Positions 1-6,792 are shown, counted from the stretch's first letter. The stretch: DNA of 11,432 nucleotides from Bacteroidales bacterium UBA2764 (GCA_002352705.1 DEIW01000102.1:1-11432); one strand, 5' to 3'. Notes: generated by a model not told the origin, from the letters alone. Made by a program: numbers and translations.

Positions 1-59
1 CGCGCGTCAGAGTGCTCTTTGCTAAGTAGAATTACTTCTCCCTTTTATAAACCGCATTT
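1..59. other. Flank downstream of the DUF559 gene, no gene recognised
   Basis: No coding region is supported here. On the minus strand, just after the DUF559 stop, a short frame reads KGEVILLSKEHSDAR before the window ends, but it is preceded by a stop codon. It does not resemble the part of RecF that should follow residue 74, so it may still belong to the inserted element. The far boundary of that element is not in the window. Confidence 0.4.
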
Positions 60-377
60 CTACGAAATATAATCGATCAACTGCTCACGAACTTGTTCTA
101 TTTCAAATAGAATAGAATCATTTGAGAATCTGACAACGTGGCAATCTATAGATTCCAGCCATGCCGCACGAATAGCATCCGCCTCCATTTGATCACGTTC
201 AGAATGGTAAGAACCATCAATCTCAACAACGATATGATGAGTAGGGCAATAGAAATCAACGATATAATCACCAATAATGTGTTGTCGTCTAAATTTGCAG
301 CCCTCAAAATGTCCTTTCAGAATCTCCCACATCGCAGATTCTGCTTCTGTAGGGTGTTTTCTGTTTTCTTTTGCCAA
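60..377 (-). CDS. DUF559 small nuclease-like protein (PD-(D/E)XK / Vsr-like fold)
   Basis: The protein resembles the DUF559 family, which is related to very-short-patch-repair-type endonucleases; biochemical function is not established for this group. From the start at 377 it has 105 residues. The family hallmarks are visible: HPTEAES near residue 8, FRRQHIIGDYIVDFYCP at about 29-45, the acidic VVEIDGSYH at about 50-58 (a probable metal-binding core), and the VVRFSND strand at about 81-87. The start is odd: 377 is a TTG, and no ATG, GTG or TTG occurs in frame upstream before the frame closes inside recF at about 715. Family-like sequence nevertheless continues upstream of the TTG (ADPSLYGQLKE, about 378-412), as in longer DUF559 proteins I recall from Bacteroidales. 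The true N terminus may therefore lie in the upstream palindrome cluster, or the gene may be decayed. It is on the same strand as the recF fragment but in another frame. Confidence 0.8.
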   Translation of the reverse strand: MAKENRKHPTEAESAMWEILKGHFEGCKFRRQHIIGDYIVDFYCPTHHIVVEIDGSYHSERDQMEADAIRAAWLESIDCHVVRFSNDSILFEIEQVREQLIDYIS

Positions 378-430
378 CTCTTTTAATTGACCATAGAGTG
401 AAGGATCCGCAGTATGATAGATAGGCCCCT

Positions 431-552
431 CCTCTTTCCTCCCCTCAAGGGAGGAAGTAAACTTGTCTTTTAAGGAAGGGTCTATATCCCCCTTGAGGGG
501 GGATTTAGAGGGGCTGGTTCCCTCCCTTGAGGGGAGGGTTGGGGAGAGGTTA
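431..552. repeat. Cluster of three GC-rich palindromic repeat cores between recF fragment and DUF559
   Basis: Three related palindromic cores are seen. The first is CCTCCCCTCAAGGGAGG at 438-454. The second is CCCCCTTGAGGGGG at about 488-501. The third is CCTCCCTTGAGGGGAGG at 521-537, the exact reverse complement of the first. Reading leftward on the minus strand, the cluster begins with AACCTCTC (544-551) directly after the last RecF-like codon. The intervening sequence keeps more than one frame open: the recF frame reads SPQPSPQGREPAPL before stopping, and the DUF559 frame also stays open throughout. The same sequence family recurs inside the response regulator gene at 1763-1787. This looks like a dispersed palindromic element; the family name is not known to me. 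Confidence 0.85.
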
Positions 553-775
553 TATATGTGCCTTGCACCATTGCCATCTGTTCGCCGTGGGTGATGTTGA
601 GTGAGTCCTGGGATGTGAAAGCCGATTTGGTAAAACTCAGCAGATAAATAGCGTCGAGGACGTTTGTTTTTCCTTGTCCGTTGAATCCCACGAAACAGTT
701 GAGTTTGGGAGCAAACTCAAGAGAGGCTTCGCGTATGTTGCGATAGTTTAATATATTGAGAGACTGTAAGATCAT
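482..775 (-). pseudogene. recF: RecF N-terminal fragment, interrupted by palindromic repeats
   Basis: RecF is an SMC-like ABC ATPase that loads RecA through RecFOR at gapped DNA. Residues 1-74 match its N terminus: MILQSLNILNYRNI, then the Walker A loop GFNGQGKTN at 30-38, then LDAIYLLSFTKSAF and the DSLNITHGEQ region. Full RecF is about 360-370 residues, but here homology stops after QGTY. The frame continues only into repeat-derived sequence (ITSPQPSPQGREPAPL) and ends at residue 97. The signature motif, Walker B and D-loop are all missing, so this product cannot be an active ATPase. The rest of recF could lie left of the window beyond the DUF559 gene, or be lost. It starts 29 nt after the response regulator stop, so the two genes are probably co-transcribed. 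An assembly join between unrelated pieces cannot be excluded. Confidence 0.8.
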
Positions 776-783
776 TCTTTTGA

Positions 784-803
784 ATCCGCCAAAGTTGGCG
801 GAT
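784..803 (-). repeat. 9-bp hairpin between the response regulator stop and recF start
   Basis: ATCCGCCAA (784-792) and TTGGCGGAT (795-803) are exact reverse complements with a 2-nt loop, immediately after the response regulator stop codon on the minus strand. No T-run follows, so a classic intrinsic terminator is not supported. It could stabilise the upstream mRNA, reduce readthrough into recF, or be another short dispersed palindrome. Confidence 0.65.
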
Positions 804-804
804 G

Positions 805-1992
805 CTATGCATAAAGTTCCACATCCTCTTTGGTTATTTGCGGGCCTGCGAGGATGATGAGACGCTCCACTACGTTACGCAGTTGGCGTATATTACCGGT
901 CCATTGCCTCGATTGCAAGGCTTTGATGGCTCCGCTGTCGAATGTCTTGAGGGCGATGCCTTGTTCGGAGCAGATATGCTCTGCAAAATAGCTCACTAAC
1001 AGCGGGATGTCCTCCGTCCGCTCATTCAGAGAGGGTACATGTATTGGGATTACGTTTAGACGATGGAACAGGTCCTCCCGGAAATTGCCTTTCTCAATCT
1101 CCGCTGCCAAATCCTTATTCGTTGCCGCTAATACCCGCACGTTCACTTTAATCGCTTTGTCCGACCCGACGCGTGTAATCTCACTCTCCTGCAACGCCCG
1201 CAGTACTTTCGTCTGCGCAGCCAGGCTCATGTCTCCTATCTCGTCCAGGAAAAGCGTGCCGCCGTCCGCCTGTTCGAACTTACCGGCTCTGTCTTTGACA
1301 GCACCGGTGAAGGAGCCTTTCATATGTCCGAAGAGTTCAGATTCGATGAGTTCCGAAGGAATGGCGGCGCAGTTGACTTCCACCAAGGGTCCGTGGGCTC
1401 TTGCCGATTGCTCGTGGATGAGGTGTGCCACTACCTCTTTTCCGGTACCGTTCTGACCGGTGATAAGCACACGCGCTTCTGTGGGCGCCACCTTATTGAT
1501 AATATCGCGTACGTGCGTAATGGCTGCACTCTCGCCAATCATCTGTGGTCCCTTGGCGGATATTTTTTTGCGTAGTTGCTTGGTCTCCTGTTTGAGGGAT
1601 TTGGATTCCAATGCGTTTTTGGTGGTAATGAGTATCCGGTTGAGGTCCAAAGGCTTTACCAGGAAGTCATACGCTCCCATCTTCAGTGCCTGCACCGCAG
1701 TCTCCACGTCCCCATGGCCGGTGATCATCACCACAGGCGTTTCAATAGGCTCTGTCTCCTCTCCTTGAGGGGATGTCGAGAGAGGTTGCTTAAGCGCCGC
1801 CAGTAACTCCATTCCGTCCATCTCCGGCATCTTGATATCCGAGAAAATCAGGTCATATCCATTAGCCTGTGCCATCTCCAACCCCTGCCTGCCGTTCTCC
1901 GCCACTTCTACCTCATACCCCTCATCTGCCAGTATCTCTTTCAGCGTGTTTCGGATTCCGCGCTCATCGTCAATAATCAGAAGTTTTGCCAT
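805..1992 (-). CDS. Sigma-54-dependent response regulator (REC + AAA+), NtrC type, no C-terminal HTH
   Basis: This is a two-component response regulator that would activate sigma-54 RNA polymerase. The 395 residues comprise a receiver at 1-125 with acidic D8/D9, phospho-acceptor D52 (FSDIKMPEMDG), T91 and K113. An AAA+ domain follows at about 150-385, with Walker A GQNGTGKE (179-186), the sigma-54 contact loop GSFTGA (226-231), Walker B GGTLFLDEIGD (244-254), FREDLFHRLN (304-313) and sensor II GNIRQLRN (366-373). The protein ends at VELYA shortly after sensor II, so the usual Fis-type HTH is absent. It may act without specific DNA binding, as FlgR of Helicobacter does; from memory several Bacteroidota homologues end similarly. 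Residues about 70-84 (LSTSPQGEETEPI) are repeat-derived: D52 and T91 lie 39 apart against 28 in E. coli NtrC (D54, T82). The start at 1992 has AAGGAA about 7 nt upstream and a promoter at 2019-2049. No partner kinase is in the window. Confidence 0.93.
   Translation of the reverse strand: MAKLLIIDDERGIRNTLKEILADEGYEVEVAENGRQGLEMAQANGYDLIFSDIKMPEMDGMELLAALKQPLSTSPQGEETEPIETPVVMITGHGDVETAVQALKMGAYDFLVKPLDLNRILITTKNALESKSLKQETKQLRKKISAKGPQMIGESAAITHVRDIINKVAPTEARVLITGQNGTGKEVVAHLIHEQSARAHGPLVEVNCAAIPSELIESELFGHMKGSFTGAVKDRAGKFEQADGGTLFLDEIGDMSLAAQTKVLRALQESEITRVGSDKAIKVNVRVLAATNKDLAAEIEKGNFREDLFHRLNVIPIHVPSLNERTEDIPLLVSYFAEHICSEQGIALKTFDSGAIKALQSRQWTGNIRQLRNVVERLIILAGPQITKEDVELYA
1741..1787 (-). 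repeat. In-frame palindromic repeat copy inside the response regulator receiver domain
   Basis: The plus-strand core CCTTGAGGGG (1763-1772) and flank GAGAGGTT (1780-1787) match the core at 525-534 and flank at 544-551 of the recF-proximal cluster. Order and orientation are the same, with 7 rather than 9 nt between them. Both copies are read in the frame giving SPQG (TSPQGEE here, SPQGREP in recF). The insertion falls between receiver helix 3 and beta strand 4, a surface loop, and adds about 11 residues relative to NtrC. Confidence 0.8.
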
Positions 1993-2018
1993 TTTTATTC
2001 CTTTTTATAAAATCGCTG

Positions 2019-2049
2019 CAAAATTACTGAAAAAAATCTATTTACACAA
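2019..2049 (-). promoter_or_regulatory. Bacteroidota-type promoter for the response regulator
   Basis: On the minus strand a TAATTTTG -7 element (2019-2026) and a TTG -33 element (2047-2049) are separated by exactly 20 nt, the spacing of the primary-sigma promoter consensus in Bacteroides (TTG / TAnnTTTG). Transcription would begin near 2012-2014, leaving a leader of about 20 nt before the start at 1992. Confidence 0.75.
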
Positions 2050-2077
2050 ATAAAAAACGATTTTTTTTGTTAAATCC

Positions 2078-2108
2078 TTGCACATGTCAAAAAAAAATAG
2101 TAATTTTG
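2078..2108 (+). promoter_or_regulatory. Bacteroidota-type promoter for the OB-repeat secreted protein
   Basis: A TTG (2078-2080) and TAATTTTG (2101-2108) are separated by 20 nt, matching the Bacteroidota primary-sigma consensus. The start site would be near 2115, giving an A/T-rich leader of about 73 nt without an obvious Shine-Dalgarno before the ATG at 2188. It is back to back with the promoter at 2019-2049; the two -33 elements are 28 nt apart. Confidence 0.75.
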
Positions 2109-2187
2109 CAGCCGGTATATGGATTGCTCCGTAAACTATGTTTAATAACATAAAATAAACACTTTATTTAACAAAAATCACAAAATC

Positions 2188-4908
2188 ATGAAAAAGTTTA
2201 TTACATTGATGGCGGCTTTTTTCTTTGCGACAAGCATGATGGCTGCTGATTTGTTGAATGTTGATTTTACCCAAGGCCAAGGCGATTGGACCATCAACGA
2301 TGTCAACAAAGACACATTGAGCTATGTCTGGAAACAAGACGCTCAGTACGGAATGAAGGCTACGGCTTATGCGAACAAGGCTGCTCATGCAACAGAGAGC
2401 TGGCTTATCTCGCCCGCTATTGATATGAGCGGCGTAGCTCAGGCAAAACTCGCTTTCGCTCAGGCTTTGAACAAAGGTGAGGTATCCTCAGTATCTGTGC
2501 GCGCAAAAGCAGGATCGGGAGAGTGGACAGTTCTGACCGTTGCCCCGATGCCTACCGGCACGACATGGGATTTCGTGGAATCTCAAGCTGATTTGAAGGA
2601 CTTTGTCGGCAAGACAAATGTTCAGATAGCATTTGTTTACACCTCTACCAAACAAAGCGCCGCTACATGGGAAATCAAAACTGTAGCAGTTAGTGAAGGA
2701 CAGGTTACTCCAGTAGTTGTTGCTGATGTTGTTTTCGCTAGTGCAGATTTCAATGGTCAAGGCACTTCTGGTTCCGGTGGTCAAGTAACAGCGACCAAAG
2801 ATGGTGTGACTTTCACTTGTGACAAAGCTTTTGGAGACCAATATGGTGTTCGTTGCTACAAGAATAGCGTTGTAACGATTACCTCTACAACCGAGCAGAT
2901 AGGTAAGATTGTCTTTGATTTTGCTACTGTCAGTGGCAAGACTTACGATGGCGGTGGTATGGCTTCTGAGATTGTCGTAAATGCTAAAACTTGGTCTTCG
3001 ACGATGGCAGACCAAGCCCGAATGAACAAAATATCTGTCTTCTTCGGCGAGTACGAGAAGCCGGAGGTGCCTGTAGTTGATACGATTAAGGCTACTGTAG
3101 CAGAAGTTCTCGCGGTCGGTAAGAATATTGGTGATGGCAAAACGACTGACGATTACTACCTTATTGAAGGTTATGTTACCGCGCTGACTAACAATAAAGG
3201 CGAGGCTACAGAAGATGGTGGTTGGGAGCAATACAAGAATCAATGTATGTGGCTTTCAGACACGAAAGACGGAGGCACAACCCAGGAGACCGCATTCTTT
3301 GTATATCAGGGTGTGGCTTCCGAGCAGGTTACCAAGGGTGCGAAAGTTAGCTTGGTTTGCCAAATCAAGAACTACAAAGGCATGATTGAAAATGCTACTT
3401 CCAAGCCGGCTCTTACTATTCTTGAGAAGGGCGAGGCTCCCGTGATACCGACTATGGATACTATCTCGGTAGCAGATGCTTTGAAGATTGGTTATGACCT
3501 GCTGGATAACGCTGTAACTACTAAGAAATATGTTATCGAGGGTTATGTTTCTTCGATTGAAAATTATTATGACACCGCATATAACAACGAGACATTCTGG
3601 ATTGCAGACGAGAAAGGTAGTACCGCAGCTACCAACGAGGCTGGCGCATTCTATGTATATCGTGGCAAACCGGATACTAAGAAGGAGATTGGTGTGGAGG
3701 CTCACGTATACGTAACAGTATACATTACAAAATACTCCAAAGAGTGCAAGGAACCGGTTATCGAGAACTCCAAAACAGCAGACGTAACGGTTATTGAGCA
3801 AGGTAAGGAAGAGACAATTGAAACTATTTCTGTAGCTAAAGCTCTGGAGATTGGTAATGCACTTGCGGTAGATCAGGCGACTCAGTTCCGCTATGAGATT
3901 ACCGGATATGTATCGTCTATAGATGTCCCGTACTCCAAAGAATTTAAAAACGAGACCTTCTGGATTACTGATGAGGAAGGTGTGCGTACGGCAGATAAGA
4001 CCAAAGCATTCTATGTATATCGTGGCAAGCCGAATGATACAACTGAAATCGGTTATGGTGCTAAGATTAAGATTACTTGCAAGATCAAGAACTACAAAGG
4101 CACAATCGAGAATGATGGTATGGGTATTGCATTTGATGTGTTGGAAAAAGGAGTGGCTCCTGTAATTGATACTATCACCACATCGGAAGCTATTGAGATT
4201 GGTATGGCTTTGGAGGATAATACCTTTACTGAAGATCTTTACGTTGTAGCAGGTTTTGCAACAAAAGTATCCGGTCCGGATAGTTGTAAGACCAGCCAAA
4301 ATGTATACATGGCTGACGAACCGGGTGTAAAGAGTAACTCTGACTTCTATGCATATGGTTGTTCTCCGGACAGCAAGATCGTAGCTGGCGATTACTTCTG
4401 CGTGCTGGGTAAACTCCAGAAGTACGTTAACTCAAAGGGTACTACCATTGAGATTAGCAATTCCGCTGCTACTCACCTCCCAGCTCCGAAGATTGATACG
4501 CTCAGCATAGCTGAAGTGCTCTCTCTTGAGCTTGAGGAAGGCGCAACTACCGAGGATCGAGTAGTCGTTATCGGATATGTAGCTTCAATTGAGTCTCCGT
4601 ATGAAGAGGATCTGCAGAGTTTCTCTCTCAGCGATAGCGAAGCCGCTACCACCGGCGAGTTCAAGGCTGTTGATGCGGAGATTGCAGAACCGGGTGCCGC
4701 TCTCCATGACAGAGTAGCAATTACCGGAAGAATCCAGAAACGCGACGGTGTTTACCGCATGGTAAGCGGTAAGGCTGTGGTTCTCGGTTTGCAAGGTATC
4801 GAGAATGTCGTTCTCACTGAGAAAGCTCAGAAAGTGCTTATTGACGGCGTGATTTATATCATCCGTGATAACAAGATTTATAACCTGCAAGGTACACAAG
4901 TACGTTAA
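2188..4908 (+). CDS. Large secreted protein with five tandem OB-fold-like repeats and C-terminal sorting-type motif
   Basis: The 906-residue exported protein has a signal peptide at 1-20 (MKKFITLMAAFFFATSMMAA). Residues 21-170 resemble the choice-of-anchor/cleaved-adhesin jelly-roll type (WTINDVN, ESWLISPAIDM, WEIKTVAV). A second beta-rich module spans about 180-288. Five repeats of about 100-120 residues follow at about 298-414, 423-537, 544-653, 660-766 and 769-866. Each reads roughly T(I/L)(S/T)xxEAxxIG, then GYVSSI, a central FWIxDE element, FYVYRGKP, and KIKITCKIKNYKG. This resembles the OB-fold, possibly nucleic-acid-binding, repeats of Bacteroidota surface proteins such as DUF6359; the exact family is uncertain. 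The C terminus VLIDGVIYIIRDNKIYNLQG resembles the Bacteroidales sorting or anchoring tail, shared with the two downstream nucleases. Its own promoter and terminator bracket the gene. DNA binding is inferred, not shown. Confidence 0.88.
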   Translation: MKKFITLMAAFFFATSMMAADLLNVDFTQGQGDWTINDVNKDTLSYVWKQDAQYGMKATAYANKAAHATESWLISPAIDMSGVAQAKLAFAQALNKGEVSSVSVRAKAGSGEWTVLTVAPMPTGTTWDFVESQADLKDFVGKTNVQIAFVYTSTKQSAATWEIKTVAVSEGQVTPVVVADVVFASADFNGQGTSGSGGQVTATKDGVTFTCDKAFGDQYGVRCYKNSVVTITSTTEQIGKIVFDFATVSGKTYDGGGMASEIVVNAKTWSSTMADQARMNKISVFFGEYEKPEVPVVDTIKATVAEVLAVGKNIGDGKTTDDYYLIEGYVTALTNNKGEATEDGGWEQYKNQCMWLSDTKDGGTTQETAFFVYQGVASEQVTKGAKVSLVCQIKNYKGMIENATSKPALTILEKGEAPVIPTMDTISVADALKIGYDLLDNAVTTKKYVIEGYVSSIENYYDTAYNNETFWIADEKGSTAATNEAGAFYVYRGKPDTKKEIGVEAHVYVTVYITKYSKECKEPVIENSKTADVTVIEQGKEETIETISVAKALEIGNALAVDQATQFRYEITGYVSSIDVPYSKEFKNETFWITDEEGVRTADKTKAFYVYRGKPNDTTEIGYGAKIKITCKIKNYKGTIENDGMGIAFDVLEKGVAPVIDTITTSEAIEIGMALEDNTFTEDLYVVAGFATKVSGPDSCKTSQNVYMADEPGVKSNSDFYAYGCSPDSKIVAGDYFCVLGKLQKYVNSKGTTIEISNSAATHLPAPKIDTLSIAEVLSLELEEGATTEDRVVVIGYVASIESPYEEDLQSFSLSDSEAATTGEFKAVDAEIAEPGAALHDRVAITGRIQKRDGVYRMVSGKAVVLGLQGIENVVLTEKAQKVLIDGVIYIIRDNKIYNLQGTQVR
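3079..4785 (+). repeat. Array of five OB-fold-like coding repeats
   Basis: Repeat units lie at about 3079-3429, 3454-3798, 3817-4146, 4165-4485 and 4492-4785. Units 2 and 3 are closest: a 23-nt block encoding AFYVYRGK is identical at 3646-3668 and 4006-4028, exactly 360 nt apart. This suggests a fairly recent duplication or gene conversion. Units 4 and 5 are the most diverged; unit 5 lacks the FYVYRGKP block. Confidence 0.8.
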
Positions 4909-4928
4909 TAACAGATGATTGAGAAAGC

Positions 4929-4957
4929 GGGGAGCGCGTATTGTGCTCCCCCTTTTT
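4929..4957 (+). terminator. Intrinsic terminator after the OB-repeat gene
   Basis: GGGGAGC (4929-4935) and GCTCCCC (4945-4951) form a 7-bp GC-rich stem with a 9-nt loop, followed by TTTTT at 4953-4957. It starts 20 nt after the stop codon at 4908. No convincing promoter lies between it and the nuclease start at 4996, so it may attenuate rather than fully block expression of the downstream pair. Confidence 0.8.
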
Positions 4958-4995
4958 CGACCCCTAAAGGGAATACCACATTTAAGAAAATAATC

Positions 4996-6792
4996 ATGCA
5001 AAAACACCTATTCATAATCCTCGCGCTTTTCGTAGCAACGCAACTCGGGGAGGCAGCAACAGTCACAGCTCCGGCGGATATTCCTGCTTACTATACCTCA
5101 GTGAATGGTAAGTCCGGAAACTCGCTATACACTACATTGAATACCGTTACCAACAAGGGCTTCAAGTCTCTTGGATATGACGGTGCCATTTCGGCATACC
5201 AGAAATCTGATGTCTATCCCGCAGACTCTGTTGGCAAGGCAGGGAAATTATGGGACATGTACGGCGCCTGTTCCTTCTCGCTCGGTGATGAATGCGGCAA
5301 CTACAAAAGGGAGTGCGATTGCTACAACCGTGAACACTCGATTCCCAAGAGCTGGTGGGGCGGCGGCAAAAACCCTATGTACAGCGATATTTTCCATCTT
5401 GTACCAACCGACGGATATGTTAACAACCGCCGTTCTGCATACGCATTCGGTGAGGTCAAGAATGCCACTTATACGTTTAATGACTGCAAGTTGGGTTCCT
5501 CGGTATCTTCCGTGTCAACCGACCGCGAAACAATTCGCGGTAAGTCGGCGACCTGTAGCGGAACGGTATTCGAACCGCGTAATGAATATAAAGGAGATTT
5601 CGCCCGTGGTTATCTGGGCATGATTGCCAAATACAGCAATTCTTCCTATTCCATTACTTCGGGTGACGGAGGTAAGATATTCGAATCGTTCTCTTCTTCC
5701 ACTCATTACGCCCTGACGCAGTATGGCGTAGTACTGCTCATGAAATGGCACCGCGAGGACCCTGTGTCTCAGAAAGAGATTGACCGTAACAACGGTATCC
5801 AGGAGACCCAGGGAAACCGTAACCCCTTTATCGATTACCCGTACCTCGCAGAATATATCTGGGGAGAGAAAGCCGGCGAAACCGTGGACTTTGCGAAACT
5901 GATGCCTTCTACCGACAAGGATTTCATTCCCGGAGTGAGCAACGGTTGGCGCGACGGTTCACCTGTAGACCCGGAGAAGCCGGTGGTGAAATACGGGGTC
6001 ACATGGTCGGTGAACGGCGAAGAGATACAAACCGATTCCATAGAGGAGAACAAGAAGATAACCACCCTGCCGGATGAACCTGTTTCTTGTTCGGCAGAGA
6101 GTGATGTCTTCATGGGATGGACCACCGCTCCGATTATAGAGACTTTGGATGAAGCACCGGCAGTGCTGTATGTGGCCCTCCAAGACTTCCCGGCGGTAAC
6201 GGAGGATGTTGTTTACTATGCAGTCTTCGCGAAAGAAACGGTTGAGGAAGGTGCAGCACCGGCTGTATATACCTTCAATGCCGATAGTCAGGACGGGTGG
6301 ACCAACACAGCATCGAAGAACGGTGATTACTGGCTTCTGGATGCCGGTAAGGCATTGACTTCGCCCGTTGTCGATCTCTCGGGACTCAGTACCATACAGA
6401 TAAAGATGCGTACCTACGGAGGCACCCAGTATGACAAACTCCAGGTGGCAGCAGGCGACAAAGTCCTCACCACCATAGAGGCTGCGAAGGGAAGTACGAT
6501 GACGGACTATGACTGGACCAATACCCAGTCGCTCTCAGGAACGTCTGCTCTTACCTTCACTTGCTCCAACGCGGGCTCGAAGAAAGGTATCGGATTCCAG
6601 TCTGTTACAATCAACGCTACCGGTGCCGGCACAACCTACAGCCGCTATATCACCACCTGCCAGACAACCACGGAGGTGGAGACGGTAACGGACAAGAAGG
6701 GATTCCCGGTTCGTAAAATCCTGGTAGGCGGACAACTATATATCCTGCAAGGACAGCAGTTGTTCACTATTACCGGACAACGCGTAAAATAA
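4996..6792 (+). CDS. Secreted endonuclease I family nuclease (first of two paralogues)
   Basis: This is a predicted extracellular DNase/RNase of the endonuclease I family (Pfam Endonuclease_1, beta-beta-alpha metal fold). I chose the ATG at 4996 (598 residues) because it begins a signal peptide, MQKHLFIILALFVATQLGEA. The in-frame ATG at 4915 would add 27 hydrophilic residues encoded across the terminator. The catalytic region is at about 25-325: NREHSIPKSWWGG (111-123, probable catalytic H114), FHLVPTDGYVNNRRSAYAFG (133-152), VFEPRNEYKGDFARGY (191-206), and WHREDPVS plus NRNPFIDYPYLAEYIWG (274-290). A short module at 333-413 with GWTT and YYAVFA resembles the InlB/Flg_new beta-repeat. A jelly-roll-like module spans about 424-543, then the tail KILVGGQLYILQ...ITGQRVK. 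Four cysteines at 92-109 (CX7CX6CXC) are absent from the second paralogue. The gene is 1 nt from the next. Confidence 0.92.
   Translation: MQKHLFIILALFVATQLGEAATVTAPADIPAYYTSVNGKSGNSLYTTLNTVTNKGFKSLGYDGAISAYQKSDVYPADSVGKAGKLWDMYGACSFSLGDECGNYKRECDCYNREHSIPKSWWGGGKNPMYSDIFHLVPTDGYVNNRRSAYAFGEVKNATYTFNDCKLGSSVSSVSTDRETIRGKSATCSGTVFEPRNEYKGDFARGYLGMIAKYSNSSYSITSGDGGKIFESFSSSTHYALTQYGVVLLMKWHREDPVSQKEIDRNNGIQETQGNRNPFIDYPYLAEYIWGEKAGETVDFAKLMPSTDKDFIPGVSNGWRDGSPVDPEKPVVKYGVTWSVNGEEIQTDSIEENKKITTLPDEPVSCSAESDVFMGWTTAPIIETLDEAPAVLYVALQDFPAVTEDVVYYAVFAKETVEEGAAPAVYTFNADSQDGWTNTASKNGDYWLLDAGKALTSPVVDLSGLSTIQIKMRTYGGTQYDKLQVAAGDKVLTTIEAAKGSTMTDYDWTNTQSLSGTSALTFTCSNAGSKKGIGFQSVTINATGAGTTYSRYITTCQTTTEVETVTDKKGFPVRKILVGGQLYILQGQQLFTITGQRVK

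Noticed and set aside
1..59. Continuation of recF or start of another gene
   Set aside because: The only readable frame (KGEVILLSKEHSDAR) does not match RecF after residue 74 and is preceded by a stop codon.
431..552. CRISPR-like array
   Set aside because: The three cores are palindromes in mixed orientation with unequal spacing and no spacer-like unique units of constant length.
3256..4299. Minus-strand open frame of 347 codons
   Set aside because: It lies opposite the OB-repeat gene; its internal repetition simply mirrors the coding repeats on the other strand.
4915..4995. ATG at 4915 as the start of the first nuclease, adding 27 residues
   Set aside because: This stretch contains the terminator hairpin and encodes no signal peptide; a typical signal sequence begins at the in-frame ATG at 4996.
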